From: Ancylostoma caninum
Taxonomy: Eukaryota > Nematoda > Chromadorea > Rhabditida > Ancylostomatidae
NCBI GenBank assembly: GCA_037903475.1
Contig: JBAJFG010000581.1
Span: forward strand, 124,001 to 188,000
Reading direction: 5' to 3'
Length of the DNA stretch: 64,000 nt
Shown here in pieces: positions 10,800 through 21,499 of the stretch. A program made the position numbers and the translations under genes. The notes under the pieces are model-generated. The model was not told the origin of the DNA. It worked only from the letters and a program-made list of their open reading frames with translations, and ran no database searches. How positions within the stretch are numbered: the stretch's first letter is position 1; each line of letters opens with the position of its first letter.

Positions 10800-11390
10800 A
10801 CACAGTTCAAGCATATGTGAAACTCTTGCGTTTCCCTGTGGCAGTGTGATATATTCATTTAGTGCTTACGTGACCGCTGACCACTCTTAAAAGGAAATCC
10901 TCAGCAAATGTGGGCGTCGTGCGTCTGATGCGCAAGGACGCACGCATCTGTAAGTTGCCCTGATCTCGCTCAAGCAAGCTAAACTTCAGCACTATCGTTG
11001 AATAATGTATGATGATGCTTATATTCGCCTGGTTACATATAGCTCGTGTGAGACGTACTCCGATTACAAGAAAGAAAATCAAATCGGACTCACTGAGCAG
11101 TAATTCGTAAGCGGAATAAATAACTGAAGAAAAATGAACCGCATATAGTAGTCTAGTTCGGAGGAAATAAAACTTGCTGAGCATTGTGCCTACCGAGATA
11201 AGTCGTGACATGAGATACATCTCAAACCTGTCTACTGCTTCGAACGTAAACTACTATATGTTTGGCAGCTCCAACTAAACAAGCTTTTTTAAAATCATAT
11301 CTGGAATTCCAAAGTGAAACGCAGATGTAGTATTTCTTGTCACCGATCAGAACTCACCATTTCATTGCTGAATAGTTGCAAATTAAAAAG
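10800..11390. other. Mostly unassigned; possible short minus-strand exon near 11100-11060
   Basis: A pyrimidine-rich acceptor (TTTTTCTTCAG) followed by a frame reading IYSAYELLLSESDLIFFL and a GTAATC donor is present near 11125-11070. It could be an exon downstream of the one at 11391-11579, but this rests on splice signals alone. Confidence 0.25.
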
Positions 11391-11401
11391 CTAGTGGAGC
11401 A

Positions 11402-11572
11402 CATTTGCCCTCACCCTTTCATCCCACGAAAACTTCAGAATGAAAGCTGCTATTTCCTCATACGTAGAATTACGCTCCCGTTTTTGAGCCTCATTCGATG
11501 CCTCTTTTCTGCTATTCTTGATATTCTTTTTGGTGATTTTTGTTGATAGCTTTCGACTTATTCTATTCATGT
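11402..11572 (-). CDS. Orphan coding exon, Lys-rich, unknown protein
   Basis: On the minus strand an open frame reads MENMNRISRKLSTKITKKN and continues through a Lys/Arg/Glu-rich stretch to EEIAAFILKFSWDER. It ends at a good donor (AGG|GTGAGG) at about 11411. The composition resembles a cytoplasmic or nuclear segment. The first Met at 11576 may be the start, but an upstream exon cannot be excluded. No family is recognised. It does not join the gene at 14.4 kb, which has its own stop upstream of it. Confidence 0.35.
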
Positions 11573-11579
11573 TCTCCAT

Positions 11580-12240
11580 TCCTTCGACGTTAACAGGATT
11601 AAAGAGAGAGGTCGAAGTGATAAGGTAGAAACGAGCAATTTCGCCTTCTCATGTTTTTATGCTATATATTTATCCGCTCAGCTACTGTGTTGTACCGCCA
11701 CACGTGAATTTAATTTCGTCATTCTCGCACTCGACCGCGTACACCACTGTTACTACTGCTCATCTATTTTATTTTCTGTGATAGACTTGTATGGATGTAG
11801 TCCGTATAGTTGAAGCCCTTTTTGAGTTATAACTTCGACTACCAACACAGTCGTCCAAATTTCCTTATACAGAGGAATCTCAGAGAAGAATAGAGCACGA
11901 GACGGAGAAGTATCCCACCCTTCTACTCTCACCAATAAAGTGTATGATATCAGAATCAAGGCGTCTCGAATAGCGGAGAGATCTAGTTAGTTACTATCAA
12001 TACTCCTCTTAGCCCGTCCATGCTAATAAGCTTGTGTTGTCTCACAATGAGTTTCCTAGCTTCCATTATTTTCCACTTCAAGGCCCTGACGATGCAGTAT
12101 TCGCACCATGAACACTGTTGGTTACTCATCCTCTTATATCATCGTCTGATGCCGTGAGAAATATTTCTTTGGTAAGAAACAGTTTGGGTTTATTGTTTTT
12201 TTTTTGTTTTTTTTAACAGTTTCGATTTCCAAAGAAAATA
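11580..12240. other. No firm feature
   Basis: A 68-codon minus ORF (11753-11959) ends in LYGLHPYKSITENKIDEQ and looks mildly coding, but no clear acceptor was found, so it is not called as a gene. Confidence 0.3.
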
Positions 12241-12245
12241 TTTTT

Positions 12246-12664
12246 AAGGCAGCACTCACGCAAATTTTCACTTCTGAAATGAGTCGCTTACCAGATAGCC
12301 GGCCGCTGGACAATCGCAACAGTAAGTTGAACATTGCGAATGGTCGCCTACCTGCGAAGATGCTGCAGTGGACGCATCTGCCGCTCTGGACATTAGGGTT
12401 CCATCGGGCCAACTAACGCCGTTGACAGAGTGTGCGCATGTGGTCCAGCGTGGGCTTGTTTATGAAATTCGTAACATTTGCAGGGTTCCGTGGCGGGACC
12501 CATCATGGAACAATTGTCCGCGCTGTGGACACACATGGAATACCGCCATCATTTTCTGTGTTTTTCGAGCGTTTCACGCTACATCTTCGTTGTCAATGAG
12601 TCCCTGAAAACCCCGATATACAGCGAAATCTTCAATGCAAAAATTTCCGTGAGTGCTGTCTTTA
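12246..12664. mobile_element. TTAA-type MITE, GGCAGCACTCACG-terminated family
   Basis: The left end TTAAGGCAGCACTCACGCAAA and the right end TTTCCGTGAGTGCTGTCTTTA are inverted repeats. The interior (GGGTTCCGTGGCGGGACCCATCA, CCGCCATCATTTTCTGTG) recurs in reverse orientation inside the longer element at 56985-57667. No transposase coding is present. Confidence 0.7.
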
Positions 12665-12669
12665 TGCAT

Positions 12670-14420
12670 CTAGAAAAGCTTAAAGTGCAACGTTACAAGG
12701 ACATAAGGCCCCAAACAAAGAGCGGGCTGCATTACTCTCTTACAGAAAGAGGGAGAGAGAGATAATCATTTGTAGACTTATTTGTTCTATTTTGCATGTT
12801 TCTAAGGACTTGTAAAAGAATCCATTCTGCAGCAATATTCAGTATTGTTGACAAGAACAAAACAACAAAGAAAAAGTTGTTTTTTCTTCACGTTTTTTTT
12901 TGCGTACTTCTTTCCAACTGTGCAGGGTGCATTGTGTTCCATACTTGCATGATGTTCCATATTGTTTTTCATTACCTTCTCTGTTTCACGTGTTGTGTCG
13001 TCGAAACTTCCAACTAAGCAGCAGATCATTTTATGAGGTGTATTGAAAAGAAACGTAAAGAGAAGTAAATAATTTACATTTATTAACAATAAATTCACAC
13101 ATTTAATCACATGATATTCAAACATAAAAATATCCGTTGATATGAGGTACGGAAACACACCTGGAGCAATTAAATATTCTAATTATCCAATACGGGTTTT
13201 ATTCACTATGGGTTCATGATCAACTAGGCGCCAAGAGTGAATTGAAACTCATTAGCTCTCGTAAGTTATGTATGCTTTTCTCATTTTAATCAGAGGATGT
13301 CAGGGAAGAAATTGCATTCACCCACGTATAGCTGGCACAGCAACAAACCAGGGGCTGTGATAAATTGGAAGAAACTGAGTTGAACTCACTGACATTCCAG
13401 TATTAGTTTAATTTCAGTTTGGAAAAAGGTGGTAACTGGACAAGTGCAACTCGTATGAAACGTGAAGTCAAATCAAAAGACAGCTATCATTCAATATGTG
13501 GGCTCGAGCTAATTTATTCTGACTTATTCGACGTTATTCTGAGCTCAAACGTTCCCCTTGTTATTTCCAATGCAAATACACCCTAGTTGGCGCGAATGAT
13601 TGAAAAATGGTGCCACATCAAGGCACCCACAGTATCTTCCATGCCTGAGATTTTGGTCGTTTTGGATACTCAGCAATTCTAGGAAAGTTGCGCAGTGCAT
13701 TCTTGAGATATGTATAAAGAGATTAAGTACTAGCGTTATGCTATTATGATGAGTTGTGGCATGAAATGATTGGATGTTTTCATTTACAGTCACGCTGTCT
13801 CCTTGTGATAAAACGTGCTTTTCTCCCAGTTCCTGCAAATTTAAGACCGTGCAACTCGGCCTCGTCTACCCTTTGTAAACGAGCTTAAATGTTGGCGAAG
13901 AAAACCATTTTTTTCGTAGAATTTGACAAAATTAAACACTGCATCCGTTTTTACTATACAGCTTAACTTAGGAGTAAGTCAAAAAAGTAAGAGCAGAATT
14001 TTTGTGGATGCTGCCTTTGCAGAATGATATACATCAACTAATCAACCATTCTGATCACTATTGATAGGGACCAGCTACGAATCCAGCATTGAATTCTCAC
14101 TCATGTAATACTTCAGCTTATCGACTTTTGGGACTACTGAAATAATCCCCAAAAATGGTGCACTGCTGATTTCTGTCAGGAAAAGAATTCGACAATTTCT
14201 TTCGAACAGTTACATACAAGAATCACACCGTTGGGGTGGTATCTCTTGAAAAAATTCAAAAGATATCACAACATTGGTATCATTCATGGCTCGATCCTCA
14301 GGAAGAGATTGCAGTGATATTTGTTTACAAAATTTCCTAGAAGATTGTTAGAAAACACAGGTTCAATTTGATATGCAGGGCATTAACGGAACTAATGAGT
14401 TGTGAACCTAAGTGAACAAT
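12670..14420. other. No gene modelled
   Basis: AT-rich sequence. A minus-strand ORF at 13545-13838 begins after a good acceptor (TTTGCAG at about 13839) and reads ELGEKHVLSQGDS before a possible GTGACT donor; it might be a small exon. Sequence at 13993-14018 resembles one end of the GTGGATGCTGCCTTT MITE family. Nothing else was recognised. Confidence 0.3.
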
Positions 14421-14424
14421 GTTC

Positions 14425-16860
14425 TTAATCCTCAACTGTATAATGCTTCTTCCCTCCATCTGGTCGTGTTTGCAGATAAATGAACATGCAAAAGCCAAAA
14501 CTAATCATAGCTACCATTATTATAAGAATGAATATTGAGCACACAAGGAATGAAACTGACCATTCCCGGTTAACCATGTCTGTCCTGAAAACAAGGCTTA
14601 CTACAGCAGAAATTATCAAGACACGGAAATCTTACCAAGAAATCAGCTGATACTCATGGACCGATGTCGTCGGCTTCGGAGTAGGTTGAATTCTGGCGTC
14701 TGTGATGAGTCGGTAATCTGCTGTGTGCGATGAAGTGACAGGAAGTCGAGCAAATGGATCTCCTATAAAGAGAATCTGACCTACCCATAAAGTTATCTGA
14801 TGCCACATAATTCAGAATGGGCAACTTTATGCAAGCAGCCTATGTTTCGTTTATTATGGTAGGGTTTCTACCAGAGGGAGTATTTAGCGCAGCTGCAAGA
14901 GGCCGGACGGCAGGGACGTCGTCTATAAAGTCGACGACTCGATCATCGGCCGGAGCCAACTAAGCCCCCCATACTTCCTGGGTTGATAAATTTGTACTAG
15001 GTAAGCTTGTGAGGATGGGGCGCTAACATATCCAACTAACTAATCATATAGACCAAATGAGTATAAAAAATTCTTCTCCTCTAGAACGGTTCAAATGAAG
15101 TGGAAGCGCAAATTATTCAACCAGTGCATTTTGCCTGAAATGTACGGAGCCGAAACATGAGCGTTAAAAAGCCACAGAACAAAAGCTAGCCGCGGAAAGA
15201 CGGATGGAACGTCGCACGTGCTTGGAGCACGACTTCTTGGCAAGGAAACAAATGCATGGCAACGCGGAGTCCCGAAGATCAAGGACATGATAGCCAGGGC
15301 AGTTGAAAGACGAGGGGCCTATGGTTTGGAGAGTCATGACGAAAAAAGAATGGATTGATCTATTGAGGTGCCACATATTGTAAAATATTGACCGGCAAAC
15401 AAATGTATAGATGTATAGACCAAAACCCATTGCGCACCCGTGATTTCAAGATGAAGTTAAATGCGTGGTGAACCCAAAGAAAAGGAATGATTAACGCTGA
15501 TCTTTTTGTCATTTTGGCTCGTCTGAAAGGTGATGGTACAAGTCAATTCCCCAGGAAACCTGTTATTAACCACGTAAAGACCTCTGTACTTAGGGGAAGC
15601 CGCGCTTCGTGTGGATGTTAGTTTGATCAGCGACTCATCCTTTCTTTGTGTTTAGTTGGGTAAAACGTAACGTAACATACAAATTTGTGACAAATTTGAG
15701 TCTAGTTGGGTCAAGGATATGTCCTTTTTTTGAGTATAGTGGGGCGAAAAGTAATGAGGGACCATGTCGAGACAAAGCGCCGCGAGGTGGTGTTCTGGCT
15801 CAGCATCTAACAGTGGCGGGCGCAGGGAAGGCGAGCCCCCTCTCCAGGAGCTGGCAGCTATCGCTTCCGGCACTGATATCTAAAGCATAACGAATGTGAA
15901 GCATTTTGCATGCATTTAATAATATATCGCTAGCATAGGTACATACAGAGAGAGATATTAATTTCAGGACGAACCTTTACTCGTTTTCTTCAAGTTCACC
16001 ATTTGTTTTGCCTTTGTACTGTCCGAAGAGAGATGTTCTAAAATCTACCGCTTAGTTCTCATCCTTCCAATAGAAATATGATCACTAACCTGTTCGAATC
16101 CTCAATGGCCGCTGCTTCCTGGTTGGAATAGGCGTGAATTCTACCTCTGCAATTATGTTCATTCACGTTTACATCAAACGACTTTACTGCATCACACATA
16201 TCCACGTTTTCAAAACAAAACAAGCTAAAGAATAATATCTGTGGAACTACTACTAAAGTTGAGTAGATAATTAGCTCTATAATGTGTTAATTCAACTAAA
16301 AAGGAGCGAAAATGGGTTTGAGCAGTGGAAACATGAGGACAAACATTTTAACTGCTCTGGAAATTGTTCGGGTATGGAATTATGATACAGACTCTCAACG
16401 TCCACATGTCAAATTATAGAGAACAGAGACGGCAAATAGTTTTCTTTTTAAGTGAAATTACGTCAAACAGTAGAAATGTCGTCATTCTTGCTCATCTTGC
16501 TGACACTAAATTAGCTGAAGGAATTAATGATCAAGAGCAGGAACTGTTCTGCTTTCAAGACAAACCGAGAAAAGAGAGAACACCTAGTCACTAACCATCA
16601 TCGTCCGTGAGCAAAATTCCGCGAATCAAGCAACAGGCGCGTTTCTGGGGGAACAAAATCTGAAAAACAGCTCTCTCGGCTTGAGCATTTGTAAGCACAT
16701 CAAGAAATAGAAGGCGTTTACATATAGTGATGTGCACTGGAAATATTTACTTCGTTAATAAGTGCTTGCTCACCTTTACTACTTCTGTCGAGTTTCGCTT
16801 CGGCCTTATTATCACTTGCTCGTGCAGGCGCACTTCCAGCTTCCTTGATCTAGGGATCAA
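14425..16860 (-). CDS. Single-pass membrane protein, 3' exons of an unidentified gene
   Basis: Minus-strand exons 14762-14636 and 14584-14425 join in phase 2 over a 51-bp intron. They read DPFARLPVTSSHTADYRLI, then IQPTPKPTTSVHEYQLISW, then TDMVNREWS. One clear transmembrane helix follows (FLVCSIFILIIMVAMISFGF), then a short cytoplasmic tail RPDGGKKHYTVED and a stop. This is a type I membrane layout with a Thr/Pro-rich juxtamembrane stalk. Exon 16146-16090 (VEFTPIPTRKQRPLRIRT) ends in phase 1 and fits exon 14762 exactly. Exon 16860-16774 (LIPRSRKLEVRLHEQV) has a strong TTTTTCAG acceptor and GTGAGC donor, but its phase does not connect directly, so an exon is probably missing. The 5' end was not found and no family is recognised. 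Confidence 0.55.
15090..15330 (+). pseudogene. Short LINE reverse-transcriptase C-terminal scrap
   Basis: With one stop, the plus strand reads KWKRKLFNQCILPEMYGAET, then a frame with ARLLGKETNAWQRGVPKIKD. These match the post-RT region of RTE-like LINEs (F-N-x-x-L-P-x-x-Y-G-x-E-T, then the L-G-x-x-x motif). It lies in an intron of the membrane protein gene, in the opposite orientation. Confidence 0.55.
15807..15880. repeat. Partial end of hAT-type MITE
   Basis: AACAGTGGCGGGCGCAGGGAA matches the CAGTGGCGGACGCAGG terminus of the family, but no opposite end is nearby. Confidence 0.4.
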
Positions 16861-16869
16861 CTGAAAAAG

Positions 16870-17620
16870 TAACCATTGGAATGCATCTTCACAAAACCAA
16901 TAGTCCTGACTCCTACATTTATGCGGAGGAATTTCCTATCTATCTCCCGACACCCTCCTATTACGGGTGGAGGGGTTGGTATTTCGATATTGAGTGGCGA
17001 ATCGACGTCGATTTTCTGTAGTTCCTGAAACTGGAAATGAAAATCATCTTATACTAGGATGCATACGTGTCTCCTTTCTTGCTAGTTTCCATCAACGATT
17101 TGAATTTTCCATGCATTTTCTGTCATTAAAGATAGCACCCACGATAAAAAACGTCGTCGATTTTTTCATGAAATTCTACTCTGGAGGCTACTCTCGTGCC
17201 CATAGTAGAGGAAAGACCATCAAAAAAGGCTACGTTTGCAAGAAATACTATGTTGTAATTCGCCAATACGTGTCCATTTGTACGAGATCTATCGCCTGAG
17301 ATGGGTGCGCCCGCTGAGGTGCGGAAAGGATCACCGCTATCTGAAAATGCTGATCGATCCTGTATCAGCTGAGAAACACAGCCGCACACGATCAAAGAGT
17401 GTGGGGCAGGGTTGAGCATGGCGGGCGCGTTTGAACATGCGTACGAGTTTTGTTACTCGAGTAACTGCATGATTCGGAGTGATTCCTTTTGCAGTAACAC
17501 TCCAGTTGATGGCAGCCTTAAAACAAGCAGAAATGCAAGAAAACTTTTTTCAGCGTGAGTGCTGCCTTTAATCAAGTGAAGTACCTTCCTCTCCATTGCC
17601 CTCTGCGTTGTCAATAGTTT
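16870..17620. other. No gene recognised
   Basis: A terminus-like motif GTGAGTGCTGCCT followed by TTAA lies at about 17553-17569 and matches the right ends of the TTAA MITEs. No partner end was identified. The 101-codon plus ORF at 16994-17299 shows no motif. Confidence 0.35.
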
Positions 17621-17901
17621 CATTTTAACTGATTCCCGTATTCTCCATGTTTCGCAGCCAAAGTAGCGCAGGAAGAACGTTGGTGTCGAATAGATGTGCT
17701 TGTGTATTCACATCTTTCGTCCTACAATGACGCGAGGGAGAGAAAATTGATATGGGCAGGTCACGTTGCAAGACGAGACGACAACAGATGGGCATAAAAG
17801 GTAGCATTTTGGTGTCCATGGAACTATTCCAGACCAAAAGACAGACCACCGGGTCGTTGGGGAAAACAAATCGAAGAAACACTAGGAAGATCACAGCAGT
17901 A

Positions 17902-19197
17902 CGAGGGCGGTTTGAAAAGTTTCCGGAATGACAATAAAAACTAAACGAATGCAATTCAATCAATATTTTATTTTTCAACATAGTCTCCTCGAAGCTCAAT
18001 ACACTTGGTCCAGCGTTTCTCCAGCTTCTCGATTCCTTCCTGGAAGTGACTTTCTTCAAGGTCCTCAAAATACCCATCCACAGCGTCAATCACTTCCTCG
18101 TTTGATCGGAATCTTTTTCCAGCGAGGAAACTTGTGAGATTCGGAAATAGATGGAAGTCCGAGGGAGCCAAATTAGCCGAATATGCGGGATGCGGAAGAA
18201 TCTCAAATCTTAATTCAGCTAATTTTTGTTGAGCGACGACACTTCAATGGGCAGGAGCATCATCGTGAAGGAACAATACTTTTTTCTTTGCCATTCCTGA
18301 GCGCTTTTCTTGAATTGCTGACTTCAGTCGGTCGAGGAGTGCTGCATAATACTGAGCCGTGACAGTTTTGCCATGCTCAAGGTAATCAATCAGCAAAACG
18401 CCTTTCACATCCCAGAAGACTGAAGCCATCACCTTGTCAGCAGAGTGAGTGGTTCTTGCCTTCTTTGGGACCGCTTCCCCGTGTCCAATCCACTGTTTAG
18501 ACTGTCTTTTTGACTCTGGAGTGTAGTGATGAATCCACGTTTCATCCACCGTCACGAGCCTCCTTTTGAAATCCTTTGGATCCCTATTAAAAATTTCCAA
18601 ACATTTCGCTGAGTTTCGGACCCGAATGCGCTTTTGCTCCGGATTGAGCAAATGCGGCACCCATCTTGCCGAGAATTTTTTCAGGCCCAATTCATTGTGC
18701 AGGATATGGAACGTTCTTTCACGAGAGATGCCCAGGGCCTCCTCAATCTCATGCACTTTTACACGTCGGTCAACGAGCACCATATCATGCACTTTGTCCC
18801 ACGATCTATGGGGTAGTAGCTGTTTTTGGGCGTCCTGTATGCGGTTCGTCTCCAGTTTGCTTACGCCCACGCCTGAGTTCTGACACCCAGAAACTCACGG
18901 TGGAAAATGAAGGCGAAGACCCTCCGAGCACAGCATCCAGGCGAGATTTGATTTCTGTTGCGGTTCTTCCCTCCAGATGAAAAAATTTGATGACCGCGCG
19001 AACTTCGAGCTTATCCATAACTAAGTACACTCGAAGTTGCTTGAGGTAAACGAGTTGGCACAAACAGGCTTTTCATCAAATTGACCTGATATTTCTAGTA
19101 CATTCATGTAACGATTTGCCCAACAAAATGACCTCAAAAGTTTCTGAAAAGAACGTTCCTTTTACGGTCATTCCGGAAACTTTTCAAACCGCCCTCG
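17902..19197 (-). mobile_element. Mariner DNA transposon, 1296 bp, inactive
   Basis: The inverted terminal repeats are 31 bp: CGAGGGCGGTTTGAAAAGTT plus TTCCGGAATGAC at the left and the exact reverse complement at the right. TA dinucleotides flank both ends (17900-17901 and 19198-19199), the Tc1/mariner target. The interior holds one broken transposase gene on the minus strand. It sits inside a LINE remnant whose reading resumes on the other side. Confidence 0.97.
17968..19018 (-). pseudogene. Mariner transposase with one frameshift and stop codons
   Basis: From ATG near 19018 the N-terminal helix-turn-helix part reads MDKLEVRAVIKFFHLEGRTA, then SFWVSELRRGR and TGRPKTATTP. An in-frame TAG near 18811 and an extra base at about 18802 (GTGGG) shift the frame. 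The catalytic domain follows: DKVHDMVLVDRRVKVHEI, VTVDETWIHHYTPESKRQSK (first Asp) and FLHDDAPAH (second Asp). An in-frame TGA at 18244-18246 comes directly after it. The same frame continues through YSANLAPSDFHLFPNL (third Asp) to the end at 17968. The spacing is that of the mariner D,D34D family. The copy cannot make full transposase. Confidence 0.95.
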
Positions 19198-19299
19198 TAT
19201 GTAGCAAACGACTGGCGAGAATTCAGAAGGAGGCTGGAGAACCTACTCCCCCACAATTGAGGAGGAAGAGTATGGTCTTCAAGTAAATGGTAGCAAGTA

Positions 19300-19665
19300 A
19301 GTAATCAAATGAAAACTGCTTTCCGGAACTCGGCAAAGTAAAATTATTGCAGATCTCTGGAGCGGTTTACTCCTCTGATGTGCGCATATAATGTTGATTC
19401 ACGTAAGAGCCTTAACATCGAGACAAGTTGTTTCTTTCCTTGTTTCTCAGAAAATCAGCTTCTTCAACAGATTTGCATCACAAGGGGGTAGCTTACTCTT
19501 TCTCATCAAACTGAGATATTATTGTCATTATTTTTTTTACCACATGAGTATACTCATGTGGACAGATGTAGAACCAGACATAAGCACTGAACATCAGTAT
19601 TAGAATATCCGTGGTAAAATTGGGAAAACTGGAATGAAGAAAAACGGTAGCGGAACTTTGCGAAT
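19300..19665. other. No feature recognised
   Basis: Between the LINE remnant and the CR1-like fragment there is only AT-rich, stop-rich sequence. Confidence 0.4.
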
Positions 19666-19669
19666 TTTC

Positions 19670-20395
19670 TCAAATAGAGAAGTAGCAGTTGATCATGCTC
19701 TTGAATGAACGAATGCTAACTGGTATCCCCAGCCTTTCACTCACCTTAGCATACTCCAAATCTGCTCTGTTGGAAAAGAAGTTAAATCTTTCATTACTTC
19801 TGGCTCTAAGAATGACTGGTTTGTTGTTATTTCCTCTGGTGATGGATTTCCGCACGACACAGAAGGAGTTTGGTTCTAGACCAGATCTCCCGGAAATCAT
19901 TTTTGGAACATGATGAGGTCAACCCTTGTTCTCCTCATTGAGTTTCCAATGAAAATTTGGCATTCCTGCGCATAGAATTTGGAATTTCGGAATATACAAA
20001 ACCAATTTCTCTGACCATTAGTTTTCTCGTGGAGCACTTTTGCACTCTTTCTAGTTTATTAACAATTTTCTTTTTTTGTGAATTAAACGCAACGGTGTCA
20101 TACTCTAACATTGATCTTACATATCGTTTGTATGCCTGAATAAGAACTCGGGGATTTTTGGTATGAATGGATCTGAATAATTTGTGAAGAACTGCGTAAG
20201 CCTTAGCAGCGATCATGTCATAACGTTGATCAAAGTCAAGTTTATTATTTATTACGAAACCTAGATCCTTTATATGGCCCACCTCTTCTATCGAAGTCCC
20301 CATCAAGAGACTAAATGAATTGAGGGGTATTGGAGCCAATTCTTAGGAGTTTGGCCTTTTGAGATGACAGCGGGAGCCCCATGTTTAATTTAATT
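19670..20395 (-). pseudogene. CR1/Jockey-like LINE reverse transcriptase, 3' fragment
   Basis: The minus-strand frames read, in order, GLPLSSQKAKLLRIG; a stop; EEVGHIKDLGFVINNKLDFD; KAYAVLHKLFRSI; LIQAYKRYVRSMLEYDTVAF; and KLERVQKCSTRKLM. This is the typical region after the RT catalytic core in CR1-type elements (V-x-DLG-V, Y-x-x-x-VR-x-x-LEY, LE-x-VQ-x-x-x-T). After a frameshift the 3' part reads RARSNERFNFFSNRADLEYA and ends in SFKSMINCYFSI. The catalytic core and 5' end are absent, as expected of a 5'-truncated copy with later decay. Confidence 0.75.
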
Positions 20396-20470
20396 GATTA
20401 ATTAGTTTATTTAATAATTAATTTATTATTATTGTTGTTGTTATTAAGTTAATTTAATTTAATTAAATGG
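20376..20470. repeat. AT-rich low-complexity tract
   Basis: Runs of TTTAATT, TTATTATTATTG and TTGTTGTTATTAAG form an AT-rich tract of nearly 100 bp beside the LINE fragment. Confidence 0.7.
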
Positions 20471-20652
20471 TTGATAAAATAAAGTTCACAACATGAAGGT
20501 AGCATAATCTCTGTGAGTGTATATCGAGGAGTTCACCTGCGACCAACAAATTGATTTTATCTGGTTTGGTATGGACTTAGAGTGCTTCCACTGAGGAATT
20601 CGCGAATGATGAGCGATGTACTGTGGATACGCTCAAACCATGGATACTGAGA

Positions 20653-21496
20653 TTAACAGAAACAATCCCTTCCAAGGACTTTTTCGCATTGTTTGGGTTC
20701 AAGTTGGCTGTATTTGGCCGCCAGTCGTATAAAACAAGGCTGCAGAAGGAATTGTGTGGTATTTTCAGCTCGTCTTGGGATGGATGGTAACAAATAATAA
20801 TGTGCTGAAGTTTTGTAATATAATTCCATCAAAAACAAAACAAGAGGTGGTTCGGAGGAAATTTCTCATGCAGGTCCCAGAAAACTACTAGTAGGGAACG
20901 TTTCACAAGCGTGGCAGGATCTTCTTATCTGACCTAACGATATAAAGCTACTCCCACCTCTCCGAAGTACTTTTCCTCTGAAAATTGGATCTTTAAAAAG
21001 CTTTCGTGTCACTAGTGCAATGAGTGGATTTCTGTATGCAATGTTACTCTATCAAGTCATGTCATGTCATTGTCTTTTCCACGTCTACCTTAAGTGACGT
21101 AATAAATAAATAATTAAATAATAGTAATGGCACGTATAACTACTGTGCAAATGAGTAGAAGATATGTATGTGCTTGTACAACTATTCCTTGCTGTGAACG
21201 AACCTCTCCATCGAAGATGAAAGTAAGCCTGTTCAACTCCTCATCACCCGTGTCGAACAACATAGAGAACCTGGAAGTAGTAGAAAATTAAAGCCAGAGC
21301 TTGAATGAGACAGAATTTGTGCATAATTGCTCGGATAATTTTCGAAAAGTGCGGTAATATCTCTTTTAGAGCATGGATTGAACAGGAACTCACCTTTCGC
21401 AAGACATGAACAGGCTGAGGTCCAACGTAGCCTCGCCTCCTGGCTCCATCGGTATCTCATGCCACTCGTTGATTTGTAAAAGCTTCTCAAAATATG
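20653..21496 (-). CDS. Unidentified protein, last three exons
   Basis: Minus-strand exons 21496-21394, 21270-21204 and 20739-20653 have clear acceptors (AAAACAG, CTTCCAG, TTCTGCAG) and donors (GTGAGT, GTTCGT), and their phases fit (1-2, 2-0, 0-stop). The peptide reads YFEKLLQINEWHEIPMEPG, then EATLDLSLFMSCERFSMLFD, then TGDEELNRLTFIFDGE, then PCFIRLAAKYSQLEPKQ and CEKVLGRDCFC before TAA. It is acidic with a Cys-rich C-terminus. No domain was recognised. Exons at 24.8-25.0 kb may belong to the same gene. Confidence 0.5.
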
Positions 21497-21499
21497 CTG

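Larger units (their letters stand above)
17625..19290. pseudogene. Scrambled RTE-like LINE remnant, split by mariner
   Basis: The left part (about 17625-17720) reads on the minus strand as VNTQAHLFDTNVLPALL, the AHLFNTTVLPALTY region of an RTE. The next part (about 17745-17895) reads on the plus strand as IWAGHVARRDDNRWA, then DRPPGRWGKQIEETLGR. It continues after the mariner (19200-19265) as VANDWREFRRRLENL. The two orientations show an inversion before the mariner inserted. Confidence 0.65.

Noticed and set aside
17625..18089. 154-codon minus ORF combining mariner and LINE sequence
   Set aside because: Chimeric frame across the mariner right-hand end; its parts belong to two different elements.
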